Source of the DNA: Gentiana macrophylla
Lineage: Eukaryota > Streptophyta > Magnoliopsida > Gentianales > Gentianaceae
NCBI GenBank assembly: GCA_026214975.1
Contig: CM047810.1
Span: forward strand, 96,984,316 to 97,048,315
Length of the DNA stretch: 64,000 nucleotides
Reading direction: 5' to 3'
Shown here piece by piece: positions 48,618 through 60,600 of this stretch; positions within the stretch are counted from its first letter, which is position 1; each line of letters begins with the position of its first letter. The translations under genes and the position numbers were made by a program. The notes below the pieces were generated by a model. The model was not told the DNA's origin, searched no databases, and saw only the letters and a program-made list of their open reading frames with translations.

Positions 48618-51600
48618 TGTTTGAGAGAGTTGTGCTTGGTGCTAAACTTCAAAGCAGCCCGGCTGCTATATGGTAAAAACTTTCCTCAATGGCTCAATCT
48701 TCTCCAAAACCCTGCATATAACCTCAATATTGTGATGATTTCTTGAGTCACTCTAGGTTAAGCTCTTTTCCTGTTGTATTTAAGTCCTGCCATTTCTCTT
48801 CTTCCCTATCATATAGGAGGGATGGACGGACTGTAGGCAATCCACGCCTGTCTGAGGATCTTGTACCATGCCTTTTTGGAGAAACAACAAGTGAAAAAGA
48901 TTGTCAGTTTGTATTAGTCATTTCATTGGAGGTGAAAATTTTCGTGGTCTGCACCCTGCTACACGAATCCTTCAAAGAGGAGCGTTTTTGCGTGCTCATG
49001 TGTATATTATTAGTGGTGAACACACCAAACACTCTGCTAAGCAACTTTAGGTGCTGAAGTCACCATTTCATGATCGCGCTTTTGAGTTTAGATTTTAGAA
49101 GTTGTATCTGCGGGACTCCCATTTTTTGCTGTCTTGGTAATTTCAGCTGTCTAAAATTATCAAATGGAATTTAAGTCAGTGGTGTGATTATCTAAAATTC
49201 ATCATTGCCTCTTGCCTAATCCACTCTTATCTATAATAACCCAACTATCTTTAATGGGTAGAGATGAGTGTGACGTTTGAACTTATGGAGCCCATTTTAT
49301 GCCATCCTGCAATACCAGCTGTATAAAGGATGTGATGGACATCAAGTCTTTGATATCTCATGTCTGATTGTCTAAGTTTAGCCACTCATTAAAAAAATAT
49401 ATGTCGAGCCATACTATCTTTTTTTAATGGTAGAGTCTAGATATGTCTTAAGTCACTACTCACTAGGTCCTAAAGGCAAGCATCATGCAAGAAAAAATAC
49501 ACGTGGTCCTGTTTGCATTATATGGTTAATTTCATTTACAAAAATCAAAGAAAAATGGAAAAAGAGCTTGTGCTATTTACATTACCCACCTTTTCAATCT
49601 TTTCTGGATGCCTGGCACTTAAAACAATTGCGCATATCCATTTAGGTAATGGGTGGCCTGGGTTTCCATTTACTTCTGCTATCAATACTTTTATTTAGGG
49701 TATTTGTGTGTGTAAACGAAAATATTCCAGATTATACATTAGAACAACAGCATATAGCTCAATCACAGGAATCTTTCAAGACAAAAAATTCCAAAATATC
49801 GAGTGCATTGTACCGCAATGATCGAATTTAATTCAGAATACTTGTTTGCAACATGGATCATTCTCCTTTTTTACTGAATAAACCTTTTTAATACGGACTT
49901 GTTTTCTGTTTTCAGGAATTAATATTGATGATATCATAAAGAAGATTTTGTCGTATTTTATGGAGGATGATAACTTGGGTTGTGCAGAGTCAAATATAGA
50001 AAATAGATTATCATTCTTGCGAAAGTTGTGCAGCTGTGAATCCTGGATAAATGCAGAGTTCTCTGTGAAAGAGTTCCAGTGTTTTGGTTATGGAGATTTT
50101 GTGACATTCTTGGAGAAATATTTTCACTTGCTACCCGATGTGCTGCAAAAGTCCTTGGAAGTTGAGAATTCTGAGAAATTTCATTTTATGGCTTGCATGC
50201 TTCCGCTTCAGTTGGAGGTATTACTGTCGCAGGCTTCAACTACTGTTTGGCAAAATCACAAGGTAAACAAGCAAATGATATTAAAGCTGCTTGGAAGACA
50301 GTTTCCTTCTTTCTGCTTCAAACCGTGGAAAATAATACATTGGTAAGTTTCAATGGCACGCTTGAGGCCATGAGGAGAATGTCAGCCCGAAGTCTGTCTT
50401 ATTCTCTGCAACTTTATTGAAAGATAGTGGTATAGAGGACTTTGGAGCTGCAAGTAATAACATGTTGCTTGATTCTGCTGATTTTGAAGTCAGTGTTGGT
50501 GATAATGCAAGGAATATTAGATCGGTCACGACTAAAGATGCCATTGAATTGTTATCTAATGCACCTATGCTCATGGATTTGGAGGCCTGTTCACATTGGG
50601 ACCTTTTATACGCTCCTTCTCTTGGTCCTCTTGTGGGATGGTTGTTGAACGAGGTTAATTCAAAAGATTTTCTTTGTTTGGTGTGTAAGGGTGGAATAGT
50701 TATCAGACTTGACCATTCAGCTACGGTCGATTCATTTTTAGAAGTTATGATGGAAGGATCCGCATTTCAAACAGCAGTGAAATTACTATCTTTGTTGGCA
50801 CTATATGGGGCGAACTCAATGCACCATTATCTCTCCTGAAAAGTCATTCAAAGAAAGGCTTTCATGGTTTAATTCATAATTCTGGTAAAACAGAATTGGA
50901 TGACTATGACGATTTGAGTTCCCTAGCAAAGCCAACTTCTGGAAGAAATGCATCTAACCAGTACGCAAACCTGGGGATCAAGAAATGATCTATTGAGGGA
51001 GAGAAGTACATCTAATAAAGGATTCGTGTTGCCTCAAAGTTCATACTTGATTGTCTAGGTTTTCTTCCTGCAGAGTTCTGTGGCTTTGCTGGTCGATTTT
51101 ACTGGCTGGCTTCCAGTCTTTTGTCAAAGATGCTCCTTCAGTCATCCTGAGCGAATGCAAGCGAGTAGAGCAACGTGTCACTCTTCATGATGTGGGGTTT
51201 TCACTTGGTATAGCTGAATGGATCAATGATTATCATGCATGTGTCTCTTCTGGGTGGGCAAACTTATTTCCCTCTTCTGAGTGTTCCTTCTCAAAAGCTG
51301 GGGATTCCATTATGAATAACACTGTTGAGTTAATGCCAGATGCAGGGAGGGATTTCCTCCTCCTATATGTTGTGAATCAGTCCACATCAAGGAAGGCCAG
51401 GTTAGTAGTAAATGTGAAGATGCCAGAGACATGGACTGCATTAACCAGGTTCCTGTCCATACTCCAACCATTATTATTGAATCTATTAGAAGAGATGAAT
51501 TTGGGCTAGATTCAGGAATATCAGTGACAGAAAGTAAAATGTTAAAGAAGCAGCATGCTCGTTTAGGCAGAGCTCTTCACTGTCTGTCTCACGAGTTGTA

Positions 51601-54600
51601 CTCTCAAGATTCTCATTTTCTGCTAGAGTTGGTATGATATTCTTTATCTATCTATTTATTTGTTTATTGACGAGTGTAATAAGAGAACTGTATAAACTCT
51701 TCTGTAATTACAAAGCAAGAAAAAATGGTTTAAATACTGAACCATCAGAATGCCAAGAGTCACTTTACAACTGTACAAATACGGCTGTAAATTATACAGC
51801 GGCAAATTACCTATCTAATAAAGACAAAAGAATCTTCCAACAGCTATATATTAAATACATGTCGGAAGAATTTAATAGATTGTGTCTAATAAGTGTTAAG
51901 TATCAAGCGCTTACCATTTTACTAAGACCAATTGGTGGTAGTAAATGCGCAACTTTATTTCTTTATACATTTAAGAGTGTGGGCGATCTGTCCCAACACC
52001 CCCCTCAAGTGTTGGCAATCTGTCCAACACGTGCACAACTTTTTTTCAAGAGTGTGGGAAATCTCTCCCAACATCCCCTCAAGTGTGGGCAATCTGTCCC
52101 AACACTTGCACAATTTTTTTTAAAATATTGTTCCAACCAGGGTTCGATCTCATGACCTCTAGCTCTGATACCATGTTAACAAAAAGAGAGGAAAATAGGA
52201 TATTTTATTGATATATTTTTTCATAATTACAATGACTGGAATCCCTTTCTTAAATGGGAGTAGAATCAATGTCTAGAATCTTGATTGATTAGGACTCCTT
52301 GATTTTAGGAATCAGAATCAATCTTACAATAAAAACAGAATAATAACAGAATTACTTTAAATAAGGAAAGTCAGAATAATGACAGAATTATTTTAAATAA
52401 GGAAAGTCAACTTCCAATCTCACACCCTAATTTGTCACTGAATGACAAAAGCACCCTTGTCCTTCAACAATAAGTAATAACATGTTTAATAATCACATAT
52501 TTAATATTTAATATTTAATTTTATACGCTCTCAAGCTTGGTTGTAAATATTGATACAACCAAGCTTGAAATGCAACTCTTTGAATCCACTTGATGGCACA
52601 GGCAGTTGTTAAGGCGCTGTGCCTAGGTGCTAGGCGAGGGTTCACCGCCTTGATCCAGGGCAAGGCGAGCAAAATGTGGGGCGGGCCCCTTTAGTCATGC
52701 TTAGGCGGTGAAAAGGCGCTGCCTTGTGCTGTTTTCAGGATAGATGTGTCATTTCTCTAGTAAAACCAAAAGTAACACTTAATTAGTGTACATATATTTG
52801 GTGACATTGAGAAACCATGATTACACTTTAAAAACAGTTGGTTCCTGATGAGCATATGTCAGAATGAGCATAAATGTTAAGTTTTTTCTATTTTAGAATG
52901 TAAAGATATATTAAGATAAGGCTATTCTAGTAGAATAATTGAAATTTTATTTCTGCCATCAAAATTCTGTAATTGTTGTGCTTCTTCATCATCCCTAACG
53001 AACGGCAAGAGCAGATCCTTAAGTCTAATCCGTAGTATCTCGTGTTCCTGTTTCATGTTCATCTAAATTTCCGTTTGCTAGTTTATGTTTTTGGTACTAC
53101 TTTTCACTCATTATGGGTTGCTAATTTATTTGCTTCCTTAACTAAATCATCTGTTATTCTGCTAATACACATTCTCAATAAACTTGTGAATTTTGCTTTG
53201 TCCTGTATTTTGTTAATGTGTTAAATGCCTAAAACTTGTTTGTGGGGTTCATCAACTAGGGATTCGGGCGATTACCTACGCATCGCCTAGGCGACCCAGG
53301 CTTGCCTAGGGTTCACCTAGCGCCTTAACAACACAACTTTGGTGAGAAGACCAGCAACTTGATGTGTAGAGGGAACATAGTGAAGATAGATGTCTCTGCA
53401 ATCCTGTCTTTCTTTGATGTAGTGCTTATTGTTAAAAGGAAAGAATATATTTCTTATTATTGAATGTAAAAGATTACAAGAGTTTAAATAGAAGCTTACA
53501 GGATAATCATAACGGCTAGCTAATTAAATAGAAAGCCTCCTACGTTTCCAGATGTGATGATGACCAGCTGAGACAGATCAGCTGTGTTGAATATCAGCTG
53601 TGTTGAATATCAGTTGTGAATCAGCTTTGTTGAATATCAGTTGTGTAGAGTGTCAGCTTTGTAGAGTACCCAGCTGAGTACATGACCATATATTTTGACA
53701 CTGCCCCTCAACTTCAATCTATGTCAAAGATTCTGGGTGTTAGTCCGTGAGAGATATAGAGTCAGGGTAGGTTTTGTTGAGGATTTCAATAGGACTGAAG
53801 CTTCCTAAGGTTATAGAGGGAGGTCTATTAATCAAGTAGGCAGCAGTCAGAATAGCTTCTCCCCAGTTGTGCTTAGGTACATTCTTCCATTCTGCCTAAT
53901 TAGGGTTTAAGAAGTCGGCTCCTGATTTTCAGGGATTTGATTGAGTCTAGAATGTTTGTCTGTTTCCTATTTAAAGGGATCTATGGCTCCCATTTTGTGA
54001 TCATTAAAATATCAATAAAACAGAAAGTTTTCTCTTTTTTCTCTACAGTTCCTGATATTGTTGAGAATTCAGTTGTTCATCCATACTCACTTCTCCACCA
54101 TCCCAACATAAGAACTGAAGTTCCTCTAATATTTCTCCCCTGAACTTCAGTTTTGCTGAAGGGGTTTGTTCAAAAATGTCACATCCATAGTTTCAAACAA
54201 CCTTCTTGTGTTGGGACACTATTATATCCCTTTTGCTGGGAGAACATCCCTAAAAACACGCTTGATAGACCTTGGCTCCGCTTTTAGCTCTTTTGTGTGA
54301 GTATAGATGAACAAATGAGGTACATCCAAATACTATAGGTGAAAGATCTGATGAGAGGACAACAGCATGTGGGAGATTGTCAATGAGGCTTGTCTGGGAG
54401 TTGTAAAGTCCAGTTTTCTGGAAGGTAAACGATTGATGAGGTAAGCTGAGCTTAAGACAGCCTCCCCCAGAGATATGTGGGTACTGAATTTGATATTAGA
54501 AGGGCTTTGGAAATTTTTTGACAGATGGCGATTTTTTCTTTCAGCAATGCCATTGTTTTGAGGGGTATTGAGCATGAAGTGAGCTGAATTATGCCATTTT

Positions 54601-57600
54601 GTGACATATAGGTTTGAAGAGGCTTAGTGAAAGATTCTAAGGCGTTGTCAGATTTTAACACTTTTACAGTAGCATTAAATTGGGTCTTTAATCATGGTAT
54701 GGAATGCTGTGAAAATAGTTTCAACCTCTGATATGGGAGTGTGATCCATCAGCAATCTTCATTGTATGCGTCACATTCTTGGCATGGTATTCATAGACTA
54801 ATGATTTGTCTCCAGTCATGTGATCTGAGGCCCCCGAGTCTATGATCCATGGTCTAGAATTCTTTCTGCAAACACTCATACCTTTACTTATACTACCTTT
54901 CTGAGCATGTAGACTGGTAGATGGTATCTTTGGTTCTGAGCTTGATTGCAGAGTGCTATTGTTGTGAAGTTGACGAAGAGCTTCCAGTTGTTCCTTGGTA
55001 AAAGGACTGGCTTCTGCTATTTCTGGGCTGCTACCTCCTTCAGCCACAATATTTGCTCTGCTAAACTTTCCTTGATTATATTTCTTTGGCTTCCAATTGG
55101 CAGGTTTGCCATGAAGATTCCAACACTCATCCTTTACATGACCAACCTTGTGACAGTGGTCACAAGTAGATTTTTTCCTCCTGAGATCTGCTTCTAAGGG
55201 ATCTATTGTCTGAGGCAGAACCTTCAACCAATGTCTCTGATTTTACCCCCATCATGATCTTCCTTCGACTCTCCTCTCTCCTCACTTCTGAAAATACATC
55301 TCTAAGGTTAAGTAATGGTTTTGTAGCCATTATCGTATCCCTTACATCATCAAAGTCCTTATTTAGTCCAAGAAGAAACTTGAATATCCATTTTTGTTCA
55401 GTTACTTTACAAAACAACATATTGTCCTGGTGGCATTTCCATTCATGGCACTAAAATGTTTCCAGCAGTTGCCAATTCATGACCAGGGTGTTAAAAAATT
55501 GAGTTACATCTTGATCCCCTTGTTTGGGATCACGACGATGGATTCAATTCTGAACAACTCAGATATGTTGTCAGAACTTGAGTAAGGTTTCCCGCGCCGC
55601 TTCCCACAAAGCCTGTGCAGTCTCATATAACAGACAATTCTCCCCAATGTCCGTGTTCATTGAATTAATGAGCCACGGCATGATGAGGTTGTGTTCATTT
55701 TTCCATCTCCTATAGCCAGGATCATTCTTGGCTGGTGTTGGGATTTTTCTGGTTAAGTATTCATTTCCTCTACCACATATTGACATTCTAACAGACTGTG
55801 ACCATTGAAAGTAGTTCTGTCCATTGAGTTTGTGGTTTGTTATGGGGAGAGATATGGCTTCAGAGGTTCCTGAAATTTGAGTGGTGGCTGAAGTGTTCAA
55901 CTGGTTTATTCCTCCAGTTGAAGAGCTCATTTGTTCAGTCGCCATTATGTGTTTGACCATGGAGGCGATTAGAACTAGGGTTTAGGCTTTGATACCTTGA
56001 AGAAATAATAGGAATGAATTATTCTTCATTAATTCACTGTACAGTCAAGCTATCAGCAACTAAGACCCTAACAACTTCCTTTATTGAAGGAGCTAACTAA
56101 CAGAAACAAAATACGCAACAAACATTTAAATAAATTACAACTTAAACTGAACAGACTAGATAATTATCTCCGATCTTTGAGGAGAAATTCACAATCTTTA
56201 TCGGATGATTTACAATAAATTGGCTATAAGCTTAACAACTCTAACAAACTATGCAACAAACTAACAAACAATCCTAACAGCAAGTTTAAAGTATATTTAG
56301 TATATACAGGATGTTATTCTGATTTTAAATTTGGTTATAGCCTACAGCTCTAAGCATTACCTAACTGACGAACTTGCTAACTTTGGCTCCGATTTCCATG
56401 CTCCCTCAACCTGGGTGGTGGATATCAGCCAAACACAACTTTGAACTTATTACTTCAAAGTTACTACTTTGAAGAGCCTTCATAAGAACATCAGCCTTCT
56501 GAAACTTTTTATGAATGTAGCAAGGTTCATGTGATCTGATGGGAGATTAAAAAAAGTTAAAGCTAGTAAGTCAAATTAGCTGAAAAGTACATCTCCATCC
56601 AGAATTTAGTTTGCCAGCTGGAAAGATGAGCTGTCAGGGTCCAAGTGTTGGTCACTGACTGCAGATCGTGGAAACAGCAGCCAAACCCTCCCTTGAGCTT
56701 TGACTAAATTATTCAGATTTGCTCACTTGCCAAACCTCTCTTTTGCTGATTGTGATTCTTAGTGTGTCAAGATTTTTCTGTCTTCTGTAGGTTTTTTATT
56801 TGTGAGTAGTTTTGAATCCTATGTGTTGTTTTTGCTTGGTTCTCTCTCCAATATATTTATGTTTTTCTTGCTCAATGATCCTCTATTCATTCAGTTTGCA
56901 ATACTAACTTCCTTAACCTTGTATATGACAGGTTCAGAATGCTGATGATAATATGTATCCCCAAGATGTCGAGCCCACGCTTGTTTTCATTCTTCAGGGC
57001 AAAGGGGTTGTCATCCTGAATAATGAGATAGGATTTTCTGCAGAAAATATCAGATCCATCTGCGATATTGGGAATTCAACAAAGAAGGGAAGCAATGCAG
57101 GATATATCGGCAAAAAAGGGATTGGCTTTAAATCAGTGTTTCGGGTATAATGGAAGGATGTTTATATTATGAGTGTTTATTTTCTAATTTTTTTTGCATG
57201 CATGAACGTGAGAATTTTTGTGATGTGCAAAGGTCAATGTTGAGAGAAGGGCGTTTATGTCTTTTTTATGTTTAAAATTACGGGGTTATGTTCTGTTTTA
57301 TTATATCTTTTCCAATCTGTTTTTTTATGTCTTTGATGCTAAGTTTAGGTAAAAAAGTTGTTAGGGCTTTGTAGAAATATTAATTTGTTTATTAAGTACA
57401 CTAAAAGGTATACTTTGTATTCTGTTAGTTGAGGATTAGCAGTTTATTATGCTGACATTTATCGGTCAGTCTCCTAACCTACCAACCGCCTATTTTCTCT
57501 TTCTTCCAAACGGCTACCATCTTGTATCTATTTAAAGTCTTGACTTCTTCAGTTAATAATAAGAAAGAAATTTTACATTTCACTTCATCTTCTTCTTCTT

Positions 57601-60600
57601 CTTCTTCTTCTCTACTTGTTATTTCTCTACATGTTGGAGCCTTTCTTGCTCTACTTTTTTTTTCTTTCTGAAAACATGATGTCAACTTCCGCAATTCTGA
57701 CTTTTCATCTGCTGAAAGTGCTCTTCCACCTTCTGGAATGGCGGAGCATAATTTGTGTCTCCATCACCAGTCACCGACTGAATGGAAGTAACTATCTACT
57801 ATGGTCTAGAATCATGAAAATGTATTTCACTGGCCAAGGAAAAATTGGGTACCTTAATGGTGAAACCCATCAACCTGCAGCCAGTGATACCAAGTTTGCC
57901 AGCTGGTACACTGAGAATAATCTTATTATGTCTCTCCTCATTCGCTCAATGTCTCCAGAGATCAGTGAAAACTTTATCCTTAATGAGTCAGCCCATGCAA
58001 TATGGACTGCTGGACGCGAACTATACTCAAAAAAGGATTATACTAAAGAGGTTCGCGAGATTCAGGCTCAAATTCAAGAATATAGACAAGGAGATTTGAA
58101 CGTCACTCAGTATTTCCACTTGTTGTCCAGATCTTGGCAACAACTTGATCTATTTGAGGACTTCTCATGGAAGGACCTTGAAGATGCAAGGAAGTACAAG
58201 TAATTTGTTGAACGAAAACGGGTGTTTAAATTTCTTATAGGTCTTAATCAATCCCTTGATGATATCAGGGGAAGAATCTTGGCTACTAAACCTCTGCCAT
58301 CTCTAAGAACTGTTTTTTCTGAGGTTGGGCATGAAGAAAGCCGCAAGAAAGTCATGATGAAAGGGTGTAACAACTCTGATCATGAGGGATCTGTCTTGGT
58401 ATCAAAAGGGTTTTTACCTCAAAGTCTTTATTAGGGAGCAGCTCTAGCAACAAAGGATTCATCCCAGTGGAACCATAACAACGGGAAGAGGAAACATCCT
58501 TGGTGTGAACACTGTAAAAAGGCTGTTCACACCAAAGACAAGTGCTGGAATCTTCATGGAAAACCTGACAATAGGAAACCAGCCAATCAGGGAAATAAAG
58601 CTATGGCAGACATGTTCAGGCTGAGAACAAGAGTCAAAATGAATCTGCCAACTTCAGAAAGGAGCAAATTGATGCCTTAAGTTATCCTTGCACTATGTTC
58701 CCACCAAATCTCAAGTGGCTGACATTCTGACAAAGTCTACCACTACTGCCGCGTTTCAAGAGCAAGCTTGGTTGTATCAATATATACAAGCAAGCTTGAC
58801 GGGGGGTGTAGAAACAATAATTTGTTTATTATTGGTTAGTCTTCTATTTTCTTTCTTCCTAATGGCTACCATCTTGTATCTATTTAAACTCTTTAGTTCT
58901 TCAGTTAATAATAAGAAATAAGTTTTACATTCTACTTTGTCTTATTCTTCTCTACTTGTTATTTCTCTACAGGCTTCTAGGGTGTCTGTCCTAAAATTTT
59001 GGAGTTTGTTTTACTCAAGGCTCTAGATTTTTCCTATTTAAAGGCTTGACCAGCCTCATTTTATGTAATTGAATTATAAAATATATTATTATTCCTCCTA
59101 TCTTTCTTTCAACATGGTATTACAGCCTAGGTTTCTCGAAACCCAGGCCGCTAATATGAATTATAGGACGGTGATGGTGGGTAGCAGGATTAGCACTTCC
59201 TTTGGAATCTGTACTCAAACGTGGGAAATTCTTTACATATTTATGAGTTAAATACATGACTCTGGAATCTGAAACAGGAGGCCAAGGATGTGACTACAGA
59301 CTACAACAAAATAGTTACACTTAGGCAAAAATTGGACCATTGTCATGATGATACATAAAACTGCGTGGGTACAAAATTTAAAAAATGAGAAGAAAATGAA
59401 AGGGTGTACTCTTTCATATTAAGGCTGAATCAGGAGTTACATGATGTAAGAGGTATAAATCTAGGAAGAAGACAATAAAGGCATGAAGCAGAAACTCTGG
59501 TGTGACCATTGCAAAGAACAAGGTCATACTAGGGAAACCAGCTGGGGTATTCATGGAAAACCCCAAAACTGGAAGCCCAGTTGTGAACGGGGAGGAACTG
59601 GAGAAGCAAGCAAAGGCAAACAAAGCAACATTTGAACCGGGTTAGAAGAGTATGCCTGGAAATCTGCTCCTTACACATGAGCAACTAGAGCAACTCAGCC
59701 TGTTTCTCTCAAACCAGAACCAAATCAATTCGTCCAAATAGGAATTAGAAAGGGTCTATAATTTGATGACAATTTATCACAACTCACAAAATGGGACAGG
59801 ATATCTAGGGCCACAGGCCCTTTTGGTTGTTTGATAGCTATAGGAACATCAAGAAGGGGTTTCCTCTTACCTGTTACAGATTCTGACTCCAAGAGTGATT
59901 CCTGCTTATCTCCTGGATTCATGGATTCGGATTGGTCCTGTAGAAGAGGCTGCCCATCGAGTTGATTAGGTGCTTCAATCGCTTGCCTGGACCGCTTTCT
60001 TGTGATAGACCTTCCTTCGAACTTTTTCAGAAAAGGAGGTTCATCTTGAACCTTCCTTCACCTGTTTTTGTTTCATCAAGATTCTTTATCTCATAATTCT
60101 CCACATTACTACTCAACTCTTCATCTAGGCAATCCAGGGTTTGGAAATTAATCATAGACCGACTCTCCCCTTCCTTTTACGAGTGAAAACTAACTCTTGT
60201 TCAACAGAAGCCACATCCAAAGACACATAGATTTTACTGCTCTCAAAATCAAGACACGTATAACCTTTTGACAAGAATTATAACCCAGGAAAACACATCT
60301 CTTTGACCTAGATTCCAAGCTTGGTATGGTTGTGTTGTACATGCTCATTTGTTATATCAATAGTTGCTTTGTTGTCACAAAAGAGACACATAGGTAAAGA
60401 CAAAGATAGCTTCAGATCTTCTAGAACCAGATTTATCTTAGAGCCTCACCGATTCCTTGAGCTAAGACTCTGATCTCAGCCTCAAAACTACTTGTAAGAA
60501 TGAGAAAATTATTCTTCAACATTAAGAATAGAAAGGTAAAGCTCATCAAAACTCTTACAACTAAGCCTCTCCTTTCTATAAGAGGAGAGAAGTCCAACGG

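Larger units (their letters stand above)
57238..59740 (+). mobile_element. Copia H, 3'-truncated element hosting copia G in its 5' LTR
   Basis: The 5' LTR runs 57238-57369 and resumes at 58972-59114 (TGTTGAGAG...TTTCTTTCAACA) once copia G is removed, about 270 bp. The primer-site-like TGGTATTACAGC follows at 59115. Gag remnants continue to about 59740, where the element is cut off and minus-strand copia begins. No 3' LTR is seen. Confidence 0.75.

Noticed and set aside
48458..48746. Open frames with Cys-Val repeats
   Set aside because: They are translation of the TG microsatellite in intron 5.
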